Assembly: GCA_050946935.1 (NCBI GenBank)
Contig: JBMNVR010000001.1
Span: 248,001 to 312,000, forward strand
Direction: 5' to 3'
Length of the DNA stretch: 64,000 nt
Source: UQRS01 sp050946935
GTDB lineage: Bacteria > Bacillota > Clostridia > Oscillospirales > Acutalibacteraceae
The position numbers and the translations under genes are program-made. Below, one piece after another: positions 16,371 to 27,045 of the stretch (position 1 is the stretch's first letter; every line of letters begins with the position of its first letter). The notes under the pieces were generated by a model that did not search any database, was not told where the DNA came from, and worked only from the letters and a program-made list of their open reading frames with translations.

Positions 16371-16895
16371 ATGATTTGCGAAAAATGCGGAAAAAACATT
16401 GCCACAACCCATATCGAAACCTATGTGAACGGCAAGCAGTCCTCTATGGATCTCTGCTCGGCCTGCGCGGCGGAGGTCAACGCCGCCTCCCCCTTCCAGA
16501 TCGGACTGGGCGGGCTGCTCGGCTCGATTTTCGGGGACACACTTGCCGCCGCACACACCGGCGTTCCTTCAGGGGCGAAGTGCGGCTTTTGCGGCAGCAC
16601 GTTTGAGGAGATCGCACGCACCGGTCGGGTCGGCTGCGCGAACTGTTATACCGCCTTCTATGACCGGCTGATGCCGACCTTGTCCAAGTTGCACGGCAAC
16701 ACCGCCCACGCGGGTAAAATTCCCGGCTCGGCCAAGATCGACGTCGCGTCCGAGGCGGCAAAACCTTCGGCGAATGAAGAAGAAACCCTCCGCGCTGCGC
16801 TGGACGAGGCCGTTGCGGCTGAAAATTTTGAAGAGGCCGTCCGACTTCGCGACCGGATCAATGCCTTGAAAGGGAAGGTGCAGGACGATGAATAA
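16371..16895 (+). CDS. mcsA: McsA, zinc-binding activator of the McsB arginine kinase
   Basis: 174 residues. Four CxxC pairs (CEKC, CSAC, CGFC, CANC) form two treble-clef zinc modules, and a C-terminal UVR motif (LRAALDEAVAAENFEEAVRL) binds partner proteins. McsA stimulates McsB and links to ClpC. ATG 16371 follows AAAGGAG. Its end overlaps the mcsB start by eight bases, implying translational coupling. Confidence 0.94.
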   Translation: MICEKCGKNIATTHIETYVNGKQSSMDLCSACAAEVNAASPFQIGLGGLLGSIFGDTLAAAHTGVPSGAKCGFCGSTFEEIARTGRVGCANCYTAFYDRLMPTLSKLHGNTAHAGKIPGSAKIDVASEAAKPSANEEETLRAALDEAVAAENFEEAVRLRDRINALKGKVQDDE

Positions 16896-17898
16896 ATGGT
16901 ACATGTTATCCGGCAAAGAGGACGACGTCTGTTTAAGCTCGCGCATTCGTCTGGCGCGAAATCTGAAGAATTACCCTTTCCCTTCTAAAATGACCCTGCC
17001 CCAGCGGCAGGAGGTCTGCCGCGCCGTTTGGGAAGCGGTGCAAAAGGGCGGCTTTGACGGGCCGCTGAAGCTTCGGTACATCGAGATGGACAAAATCTCC
17101 GACACCGAGGCATATTCCATGGTGGAACGACATATTATCAGCCCGAATTTCGCCAAATACCGCGCCGGCCGCGGGCTTATACTATCCAGTGACGAGTCGG
17201 TCAGCATCATGTTGGGAGAGGAGGATCACATCCGGATCCAGGTGATTTCGCCCGGTCTCTCTCTGCATGAGGCGTACGACGTTGCCGATAAGCTGGACAC
17301 CCTGCTGTGCGAGGGTCTGGAGATCGCTTTTGACCGGCGGCTCGGTTTTTTGACCGAGTGTCCGACCAATCTCGGCACCGGGCTGCGGGCGTCGGTCATG
17401 CTGCATCTGCCGGCTTTGTCGGCCACCGGCGCGATCGGGCGGCTTTCAGCCTCGGTCGCAAAGCTGGGCCTGACGGTGCGCGGCCTCTACGGCGAGGGGA
17501 GCGAGAGCAAGGCTTCGCTCTACCAGCTTTCCAACCAGGTCACGCTCGGCCTGTCGGAGGAGACGGCCATCTCCAACCTGAAATCCATTGCAGTCCAGCT
17601 CATGGCGCAGGAGAAGGCGGCGCGCGGCCAGTGGAGCCGTACCTATATGGAGGATAAGGCCTGGCGGGCGCTTGGAATTCTGCGTACCGCCCGGCTGATG
17701 AGCAGTGAGGAGCTGTTCGGAATGCTGTCGGCCGTGCGACTCGGCGTCTCCCTCGGATTGATTGAGGGCATCGCGCCCTCCACCCTCACCACCCTGATGT
17801 TTGAGGCGGGCGCAAACACAATTCAATTGAAAGGTCCCATGGATGAGGAGGATCGGGACATCCTCCGCGCGAAGCTCGTGCGGGAACGGCTGGCGTAA
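16888..17898 (+). CDS. mcsB: McsB protein-arginine kinase
   Basis: 336 residues, guanidino-phosphotransferase fold: LSSRIRLARN nucleotide-binding segment near the N-terminus, TECPTNLGTGLRASVMLHLP substrate region and SNQVTLGLSEE. McsB phosphorylates arginines on misfolded proteins and on CtsR; the mark is recognised by ClpC for degradation by ClpCP. It overlaps mcsA (ATGAATAA). Confidence 0.95.
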   Translation: MNKWYMLSGKEDDVCLSSRIRLARNLKNYPFPSKMTLPQRQEVCRAVWEAVQKGGFDGPLKLRYIEMDKISDTEAYSMVERHIISPNFAKYRAGRGLILSSDESVSIMLGEEDHIRIQVISPGLSLHEAYDVADKLDTLLCEGLEIAFDRRLGFLTECPTNLGTGLRASVMLHLPALSATGAIGRLSASVAKLGLTVRGLYGEGSESKASLYQLSNQVTLGLSEETAISNLKSIAVQLMAQEKAARGQWSRTYMEDKAWRALGILRTARLMSSEELFGMLSAVRLGVSLGLIEGIAPSTLTTLMFEAGANTIQLKGPMDEEDRDILRAKLVRERLA

Positions 17899-17952
17899 AA
17901 CCGGTCGGAAAGGTTTTTCTGTTCCTCCAATAGATAAAGGAGCGGATGTTTT

Positions 17953-20397
<2,445 letters not shown>

Positions 20398-20407
20398 AAA
20401 AGGCCCT

Positions 20408-20445
20408 GCCGGCCGGTACAAAATTCGTACCGGCCGGCTTTTCTT
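20408..20445 (+). terminator. Rho-independent terminator of the clp operon
   Basis: Perfect 12-bp stem GCCGGCCGGTAC / GTACCGGCCGGC with a 7-base loop, followed by TTTTCTT. Confidence 0.92.
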
Positions 20446-20490
20446 GTGCGGGATTGGCCGGACGGTGCAATCGGGGGGGTTGAAAAATGC

Positions 20491-20519
20491 TCGACATCTC
20501 GGAATTTATGTGGTATAAT
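20491..20519 (+). promoter_or_regulatory. Promoter of degV
   Basis: TCGACA (20491-20496), 17-bp spacer, and extended -10 TGGTATAAT ending at 20519; the start codon is at 20564. Confidence 0.75.
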
Positions 20520-20563
20520 ACACTTCAATTTATATGGAAATCAGAGTGAGGAGAATCTGTATT

Positions 20564-21436
20564 ATGGCCCGAAAAGTGGCGATTGTAACCGACAGCAACA
20601 GTGGAATCACCCAGACGCAGGGGAAGGCGCTCGGCGTTTTCGTCCTGCCCATGCCCTTTGTCATCGGCGAGAATACATACTATGAGGATGTAAATCTTTC
20701 CCAAACGGAATTTTATGAAAAGCTGGCGAGCGGCGTCGATGTTTCGACTTCCCAGCCCGTGGTTGGGGATCTGCTGGCCCTTTGGGACCGGGTGTTGGAA
20801 ACGTACGACGAACTGGTGCACATCCCGATGTCGAGCGGCCTGTCCGGCTCCTGTGCGACGGCGGTTGCCTTGTCGCAGGATTACGACGGCCGGGTCTGCG
20901 TCGTCAACAATCAGCGGATTTCTGTGACCCAGCGGCAGTCGGTGCTCGACGCCATGGCGCTGGCCGAGGCGGGAAAATCCGCGGCCGAGATTGCCTGTGT
21001 GCTGGAAGAAACCAAGCTGGATTCCTCCATTTACATTATGCTGGACACGCTCAAATACTTGAAAAAAGGCGGACGGGTGACCCCGGCCGCAGCAGCCATC
21101 GCCACCGTGCTCAAGATCAAGCCGGTCCTACAGATTCAGGGGGAGAAGCTGGACGCCTTTGCCAAGGCCCGAACCGAGAAAATCGGACGGGAAATTATGA
21201 TCGACGCCATGCGCCGGGATATTGACGGCCGGTTCGGAGGGGTGGATCAGGTGCGGATTTTTGTCGCCCATACGGATAATGAGGAGGCGGCCGACAATTT
21301 TGCAAACGTGCTTAAAGCCGCTTTCGGTGTGCAAGAGGTGCATATTGATCCGCTGTCCCTCAGCGTCTCCTGCCACATCGGACCGGGCGCGCTGGCAGTG
21401 GCCTGCGCCAAAAAAATCGACGGGTATATGCAGTAG
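20564..21436 (+). CDS. DegV family fatty-acid-binding protein
   Basis: 290 residues. KVAIVTDSNSGI at the N-terminus, STSQPVVGDLLALWDRV, IPMSSGLSGSCATA and the C-terminal HIGPGALAVAC are the conserved DegV/FakB landmarks that enclose a fatty-acid carboxylate. FakB-type proteins present exogenous fatty acids to the kinase FakA; no fakA is present here. ATG 20564 follows GAGGAG. Confidence 0.9.
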   Translation: MARKVAIVTDSNSGITQTQGKALGVFVLPMPFVIGENTYYEDVNLSQTEFYEKLASGVDVSTSQPVVGDLLALWDRVLETYDELVHIPMSSGLSGSCATAVALSQDYDGRVCVVNNQRISVTQRQSVLDAMALAEAGKSAAEIACVLEETKLDSSIYIMLDTLKYLKKGGRVTPAAAAIATVLKIKPVLQIQGEKLDAFAKARTEKIGREIMIDAMRRDIDGRFGGVDQVRIFVAHTDNEEAADNFANVLKAAFGVQEVHIDPLSLSVSCHIGPGALAVACAKKIDGYMQ

Positions 21437-21483
21437 AAGGTGGTTTTGGCATTTTTCAAGCACTGCCTTTGCTTAACGGATAT

Positions 21484-21522
21484 GCAGCAAGCCCCCTCCC
21501 GATACGGGAGGGGGCTTGCTGC
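21484..21522. terminator. Long hairpin between convergent genes
   Basis: Perfect 18-bp stem (GCAGCAAGCCCCCTCCCG and its complement) with an ATA loop between degV and the leftward lipoprotein gene. There is no T-run on either side, so it may act as a transcript-end barrier rather than a classical terminator. Confidence 0.6.
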
Positions 21523-21536
21523 GCAAAAAGGCCGGT

Positions 21537-24383
21537 TCAGTTTGGAATGGCCTTGATGGTCAGGTTGTCGACATAGTAGCTGCCGGTATCATAACGGTAC
21601 ATACCCACACAGATGTTGTCGATTGTTTCGGTTTTTGCGCGGAACGGAACGTTGCTGCATTTTCGCACCCCGTCCACATAGAGGTCGAAGCTGCCGTTTG
21701 CGGTATCCAACACGACCTGCATCTCAATCCACACGTCGGTTTGATAGGTGCCGTGATATTCCACCGGCGGGCGGTTGATCGCGATGTATCCGTTGTTGTG
21801 GAGGTTGATGGTCGCGATTTCGGTTGCACCGCTGCGGATATAGGGCACATAGAGCGCCGCGTTTTTAGCCGTGGCCTTGACCTCCATGCTGACTGAGACG
21901 ATGCCCGAGGTGGCCGGGATCTCATATGCGGCGAGGAAGGAGGCAGACGGCGTCTGCCCCATGTGGGAGATCTTGAGCACCCGGTTGGCGCTGTCGTCAG
22001 GATCCTCCACCACGGTGACGCTGCCGAGGGTTTGGTCAAAGCGGATTCCCTCCGGCGCCGCGCCGACCGCCGTGTTCTGATAGTCGTCCGAGACGATCGT
22101 CTCATACCCGGCGGTCAGGTCGATCGCGTCGGAGAAAAGAACCGCGCCGTCCGCCTCGCACAGGCCGATTGCGATCCGGCTTTTGCCTTTGACAAACGTG
22201 GTCGAAAGATCCAGCTTGACGCCGTCGGAGTAGGAGACGGCCTCTTCCAGCCTGTCAGCCGAAAGCAATCGGGCGAATCCGCTTTCATCGGCCGTCACGG
22301 TGGTTCCGCTTACCGTGATCTGTCGGCCGGCGTACGCCGCGCCCCCGTCGAAGAAGAGGCAGGGCGCGGCCGCGTTCTCCAGGTTCCGGACGCCGCGCAC
22401 GGTGACGCCAAGGCTGCCGCCGTCGAGACCGGAGGTGTCAAATGCAACTGTTCCGCTGACCGGAAGCATGTCGCGGTACGGCGCCTGTAACCCGGCGGTA
22501 TGCATGACGGCCTCGGCCGACTCGCCCCACTTGCCGTCAGAAATCAGGACGGTGTTGCGGATGGCGGCTTTCTCGGTTCCTTCGGGATCGGGATCGTTGA
22601 TATACGCCGATTGGTTGGTGTAGTTGTCGTGGATGTCGTTTTGCACATGCTTGGAGCAGACCCACTGTGGTGCTGTGTCAATCACGTTGTCATACACGCT
22701 GTAGTAGTCACAGGCCTCATCCAGATAAATAGCGGCAAAGACATTCATTTGCCGCTGAATGAAATTGTGGGCGATGACGGTGTTGCCGTCGGGCGAGTGC
22801 GCGCCCAGCGCGTAGATACCGCCGCCGTCCCGCAGTACGGTCATCAGGTCGTGGATGTAATTATATTCGATGCGGTTGTTCCTGGTGCAGGAGATGCCGA
22901 GCTGCCGCATTCGCTTCCATCCCCAGCCGAGGTGTACGCCCGAGTAAGGGAGGTTCGCCATCTCATTATACAGCACATCGGAGTCGACGACATAACCAAG
23001 GCCAACTGCCGCGGCCGAGCGATACTCCGCCGCGACGTCGTGGATATAGTTGTTCAGAATGTCGTTGTTGCGCAGGACATAACGCTCGTCATCGTCTTTC
23101 CAGTTGTGCTCGTCGTACATATTTACCGCGCCAACCTGCACTGCGCCGGCCGACAGGTCAAAGAATTCGCAGCCCTCGACCATATTGTTTTTAGAGCCCG
23201 CATATATATAGACGGCCGTATTGCCGAGGGCGGAGAATTTGCAACTCCGGAAGGTTACGCTGTCGGCCGTTCGCAGGACGATACAGCCGCCGGTCATCTT
23301 ATCGGTGTATTTGTAGTCGGCCATGGTATAGTCCGGATTGGCGGGATCGTAATCCTCCCGCAGGACGTTGTTTTGTACGTCGGCGTGGCCGTCGTTGCCG
23401 TTTGGCCGCGTCCAGGTGGCATAGCGGAAGGCAAGCCCCTCGAACCGTATGTGAGAGACCGGATGGTCGATGTCGCTGCCCTGCACGGTCAGCAGCTCCT
23501 CCAGCACCGGGACGGTGACCCGGGCTGCGGACATATCTTCCCCTTTCGGCGGTTTGTAGTAGAAGGTGTAGGCCGTGCCTCCGATGGCGCCGCTGCGGTC
23601 AAGATACCACTCCCCCTCGCTGTCCAGCAGCTCATAGGCGTTTTCATAATACCAGGGGGTGGTGGCCGAAGTGCCGCCCTTGTTGCGGCACCATGTCCAG
23701 CCAGGTTGCTTCATGATAACGGCCGCCCGCCCGCCTGAAATCGAGATTGACTCGACCCCGCAGCGCGGGCTGGTCCAATCCTGCTTGTACACCATTTCAA
23801 GGTCGCTGATGTTTTTATATTCGGCCAAGAAGGTGTCGGTTGTAGTATGCCCGGCCGCGTCGTAGGTCGCGTTGGTCAGGCCGCTTTCGCTCCGTGCCCG
23901 GGTCGCTCGTTTACCGTTGACATAGAGTTGGCGGGTCTCCACCGGCGCGGCGGCCGTGGCGGCGTAGATGTTTTTTTCAACGTCGAAGAGAACCCAGCCG
24001 GTGATTTCCTGTCCGCCGCTCAAAACGACCTCCTCTCCGTTATAGGCGGTCCATATGATATCGTATCCGTTTCGGCCGCTGTCGGCTTCATTCAGCGCGA
24101 GCGGTTCGCTCAGGATATATTCCCCGCCGCGCAGGAGGATTTGAATTTCTCCATCCATTTCGGCCGAGACAGCGCGCGCCGCCTCGGCCGCACGGGCGGG
24201 GGTCGCAAAGGGCGCGGTAAAACTGCCGTCGTTTTGGTCGTTGCCGTCCGGTGCGACAAAGAATTTGGCAAAGGCGTCGGTGTATACTTCTTTTTTCAGA
24301 TAGCTGTCGACCTCACAGGCCGTAAGAGACAGGACGGTGCAAAACGCCAAAATCAGGCCGATATATTTTTTAAGCTGTTTCAT
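21537..24383 (-). CDS. Lipoprotein with right-handed beta-helix (putative glycan-active enzyme)
   Basis: 948 residues. A lipoprotein signal ends at lipobox SLTAC (Cys23), so it is anchored outside the membrane. Residues ~45-85 (FFVAPDGNDQNDGSFTAPFA) match the N-terminus of parallel beta-helix glycoside hydrolases and lyases such as GH120 and GH141; the central ~450 residues show Asn-rich rungs (NRIEYNYIHDLMTVLRDGGG). The C-terminal ~300 residues look like beta-sandwich carbohydrate-binding domains ending in YVDNLTIKAIPN. Catalytic residues cannot be assigned. ATG 24383 is chosen because it opens the signal peptide and has GGAG upstream. A dockerin protein lies 91 bases upstream on the same strand. 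Confidence 0.8.
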   Translation of the reverse strand: MKQLKKYIGLILAFCTVLSLTACEVDSYLKKEVYTDAFAKFFVAPDGNDQNDGSFTAPFATPARAAEAARAVSAEMDGEIQILLRGGEYILSEPLALNEADSGRNGYDIIWTAYNGEEVVLSGGQEITGWVLFDVEKNIYAATAAAPVETRQLYVNGKRATRARSESGLTNATYDAAGHTTTDTFLAEYKNISDLEMVYKQDWTSPRCGVESISISGGRAAVIMKQPGWTWCRNKGGTSATTPWYYENAYELLDSEGEWYLDRSGAIGGTAYTFYYKPPKGEDMSAARVTVPVLEELLTVQGSDIDHPVSHIRFEGLAFRYATWTRPNGNDGHADVQNNVLREDYDPANPDYTMADYKYTDKMTGGCIVLRTADSVTFRSCKFSALGNTAVYIYAGSKNNMVEGCEFFDLSAGAVQVGAVNMYDEHNWKDDDERYVLRNNDILNNYIHDVAAEYRSAAAVGLGYVVDSDVLYNEMANLPYSGVHLGWGWKRMRQLGISCTRNNRIEYNYIHDLMTVLRDGGGIYALGAHSPDGNTVIAHNFIQRQMNVFAAIYLDEACDYYSVYDNVIDTAPQWVCSKHVQNDIHDNYTNQSAYINDPDPEGTEKAAIRNTVLISDGKWGESAEAVMHTAGLQAPYRDMLPVSGTVAFDTSGLDGGSLGVTVRGVRNLENAAAPCLFFDGGAAYAGRQITVSGTTVTADESGFARLLSADRLEEAVSYSDGVKLDLSTTFVKGKSRIAIGLCEADGAVLFSDAIDLTAGYETIVSDDYQNTAVGAAPEGIRFDQTLGSVTVVEDPDDSANRVLKISHMGQTPSASFLAAYEIPATSGIVSVSMEVKATAKNAALYVPYIRSGATEIATINLHNNGYIAINRPPVEYHGTYQTDVWIEMQVVLDTANGSFDLYVDGVRKCSNVPFRAKTETIDNICVGMYRYDTGSYYVDNLTIKAIPN

Positions 24384-24474
24384 GCTGCTCCATCTTCCTT
24401 TCATACGCGAAGCGGGGGCCGCCGTACCGCGGCCGAAACCGGCGCGGCGGCCTGTTGCTTTCGCCATGCTTGTT

Positions 24475-25110
24475 TTACAGATTGACAATATGAGCGCGCA
24501 GGGCTACCACATCGCTGACCGTCAGCTTTCCGTCGCTGTCCAGGTCGCCGGCAGTGCGCGCATAGTCGTCCGCGTTTCCCCACACAATGGTGAGGCGCAG
24601 GGCCACCACGTCGCTGACCGTCACCCTGCCGTCACCGTCCAGGTCGCCGGGCAGGACGCCGGAAAGCTCGTTGTCGGCGACGCGGACCTCCAGCAGCAGG
24701 CGGTTATCGGCTGCGTTGACAATGGAGAGAATCCGGCCGTCACCCCCGGCGTTGCGTGTTTCGGTCAGGGTAAAGCCGGCCGTATCGCACAGGGCGGAGA
24801 AGTGGGCTTTCAGGCTTTGATACTCCGCCTCTCCGCAGCCGGAAAATTTGTTGGGGGAGGAGAGCAGGCCGGGATTTTTTTGCTTGGCAATGGCGATGAT
24901 TTCCTCCAGCTCGCTCTGCATAGCGCCGTACTGGGGGTCGGAGAAATGATAGAGGCTGTCCATCTCCTCCAGCAGGCCGATATAGTAGGCGCTGACCCCC
25001 TGTTCGGTCAGATACTGCGCCAGTCCGGTCTGCGTAATTGCCGTCGCCGCGGTAGAGAAGAGCAATGCCGCTGTAATTCCAGCGCACAGGACGATCCATC
25101 TTTTTTTCAT
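24475..25110 (-). CDS. Small secreted protein with C-terminal dockerin type I domain
   Basis: 211 residues. A signal peptide (KKRWIVLCAGITAALLFSTAATA) is followed by ~115 residues of unknown fold containing two cysteines, then a dockerin with two calcium loops: DLDGDGRVTVSDVVALRLTI and DLDSDGKLTVSDVVALRAHI. Dockerins bind cohesins on scaffoldins, but no cohesin is visible in this window. ATG 25110 is favoured as it opens the signal peptide; ATG 25119 is an in-frame alternative closer to AAAGGCAG. Probably co-transcribed with the beta-helix lipoprotein. Confidence 0.85.
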   Translation of the reverse strand: MKKRWIVLCAGITAALLFSTAATAITQTGLAQYLTEQGVSAYYIGLLEEMDSLYHFSDPQYGAMQSELEEIIAIAKQKNPGLLSSPNKFSGCGEAEYQSLKAHFSALCDTAGFTLTETRNAGGDGRILSIVNAADNRLLLEVRVADNELSGVLPGDLDGDGRVTVSDVVALRLTIVWGNADDYARTAGDLDSDGKLTVSDVVALRAHIVNL

Positions 25111-25201
25111 TGTATACATCTGCCTTTCTGCCCGGAAAATGCCGCGGATTCCGGGAAAACACCGCCGGCCGGGCGCGGGCGGGATTGCCGTTTACAGCTG
25201 A

Positions 25202-25231
25202 ACTATAGCACAGGGAAATTTGTGCGTGCAA
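25202..25231 (-). promoter_or_regulatory. Promoter for the dockerin/beta-helix pair
   Basis: On the minus strand TTGCAC (25231-25226), 18-bp spacer, TATAGT (25207-25202). The rest of 25111-25540 shows no other gene. Confidence 0.65.
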
Positions 25232-25540
25232 TAGATTTGTGCAAACACCGCAATTTAGAACAAGCAATAGACAATGCATTTATGAAAACAGACCAAATTC
25301 TCGGAGCGGGTTCTGCCGCCTGCTTCTATCCTGTGGAAAAGTGTTGTGCGTTTATCCTTTCGGTTTTCATCGAAAGTTTCCAAAACCCGGTTACAGGTAA
25401 AAATGCACTTGCAAAACAGGAGCGGGTATAGTAAACTATATTATTAGCATCGGTATCCTGAAATCCCGGTTTTACGGATTTTGAAGACAGGGCGCCGGCG
25501 CTTTTTACACGGCGATTTTATTTTGGACGGGATGATGTGT

Positions 25541-26824
25541 ATGACTGAGTACAGCAAAATGTCTCTGGACGCCTTATATGCTGAATATGACCGGGTCGCG
25601 TCGGCTTATGAGGAATACAAAAAACGCGGCCTTTCCCTTGATATGTCGCGGGGCAAGCCCGGCGCGGATCAGATGGATCTCAGTTACGCGCTGTTTCATC
25701 AGATTGATGACGGCAGCGGTTATCAAAGCCGGACCGGGCGGGACTGCCGCAACTACGGCGGCCTTGACGGCCTGGATGAGCTTAAGGAGCTGTTTGGGGA
25801 AATCCTGGGTGTTCCGGCGGCGCAGGTGGTGGTTGCGGGGAATTCCTCTCTCAACCTGATGTTTGACTTTTTGACCCAGGCCATGACCAAGGGCCTGCAT
25901 GGCGGCACCCCCTGGCTGAAGGAGAAAAAGCTGAAATTTCTCTGCCCGGCGCCGGGATACGACCGCCATTTCGCCATTACCGAGTATTATGATTTCGACA
26001 TGATCACCATTCCGATGACGGCCGACGGCCCGGATATGGATCTGGTCGAGCGGCTGGCCGCCTCTGACCCGGCGATCAAGGGCATTTGGTGTGTGCCGAA
26101 ATACTCCAACCCCCTCGGCGTCACCTATTCGGATGAGGTTGTTCGCCGCCTCGCCCGAATGGAGACGGCGGCCGATGATTTCGTCATCATGTGGGACAAC
26201 GCCTATGTCGTGCATTATTTGAAAGAATTGCGGCCTCTGGCCAATATTTATGAGGCGTGTGCGGCCGCCGGTCATCCCGATCGGGTCATGCTGTTCACCT
26301 CAACTTCGAAAATCACCTTCCCGGGCGCGGGGCTTGCCGCGATGGCCGCCAGCCCGTCGTTGATTGGGGAGGTCAAGCATCGCATGAGCTATCAGACCAT
26401 CGGCCCGGATAAGCTCAATCAGCTCCGGCACGCCCGTATGTTTCATTCTGTGGAGGATGTGCTGGCCCACATGGAGCGCCATGCCGAGATTCTGCGCCCC
26501 AAATTCCGCACCGTGCTGGAGGCGCTGCAGAACAACCTCTCCGGATTGGGTATTGCAACTTGGACCGACCCGGACGGCGGCTATTTTATCAGCCTCGACG
26601 TGATGGAGGGGTGCGCGGCCCGCGTAGCTGCCCTGTGTAAGGAAGCCGGCCTGATCCTCACGAGCGCCGGTGCAACCTATCCTTACGGGCGGGATCCGCA
26701 CGACAGCAATCTCCGGATCGCGCCGACCTATCCCGGCGCGGAGGAATTGGCCGAGGCCGCCGGACTGCTTTGCGTGGCGGTGAAGCTGGCTTGCCTTGAG
26801 AAGCTGACCGGTCGGACGCTGTAA
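25541..26824 (+). CDS. PLP-dependent aminotransferase (aspartate aminotransferase-like, PF12897 type)
   Basis: 427 residues. LDMSRGKPGADQMDLSYAL near the N-terminus, VVAGNSSLNLMFD, the MWDNAYVVHY aspartate/tyrosine segment that contacts PLP, and the Schiff-base lysine in TSTSKITFPGAG (~residue 255) define a fold-type I aminotransferase of the Asp_aminotransf clade. Amino-donor specificity cannot be assigned; an aromatic role would feed the ior operon but that is speculation. Start is uncertain among ATGs at 25532, 25535 and 25541, as no strong ribosome-binding site precedes them. Confidence 0.88.
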   Translation: MTEYSKMSLDALYAEYDRVASAYEEYKKRGLSLDMSRGKPGADQMDLSYALFHQIDDGSGYQSRTGRDCRNYGGLDGLDELKELFGEILGVPAAQVVVAGNSSLNLMFDFLTQAMTKGLHGGTPWLKEKKLKFLCPAPGYDRHFAITEYYDFDMITIPMTADGPDMDLVERLAASDPAIKGIWCVPKYSNPLGVTYSDEVVRRLARMETAADDFVIMWDNAYVVHYLKELRPLANIYEACAAAGHPDRVMLFTSTSKITFPGAGLAAMAASPSLIGEVKHRMSYQTIGPDKLNQLRHARMFHSVEDVLAHMERHAEILRPKFRTVLEALQNNLSGLGIATWTDPDGGYFISLDVMEGCAARVAALCKEAGLILTSAGATYPYGRDPHDSNLRIAPTYPGAEELAEAAGLLCVAVKLACLEKLTGRTL

Positions 26825-26920
26825 CGCTTTGACCGTCTAAAGCAGGGGAGTTTGCACAAGCGAAGCGGCAATTTACCCGAAAATTTAGAAAAAATGTGTA
26901 AAATCTTGCAGCTTTCGCAT

Positions 26921-26949
26921 TGACTTTAAAGGGGTTAGCCTTTATAATC
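26921..26949 (+). promoter_or_regulatory. SigA-type promoter of secDF
   Basis: TTGACT (26921-26926), 17-bp spacer, TATAAT (26944-26949), about 100 bases before the start codon. A small hairpin (CTGCCCGCTTTTCGGGCAG near 26999-27017) lies in the leader. Confidence 0.85.
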
Positions 26950-27045
26950 TAACATATAACCGTTTGAAAACGGGCGGCGGAGAGCACCGTGAATCCGCTG
27001 CCCGCTTTTCGGGCAGAAGAAAAGAAGTATTGGAGGATTTGGCCA

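Noticed and set aside
21963..23738. Two long plus-strand frames opposite the beta-helix lipoprotein
   Set aside because: Shadows; the minus-strand product has a lipobox and coherent beta-helix pattern.
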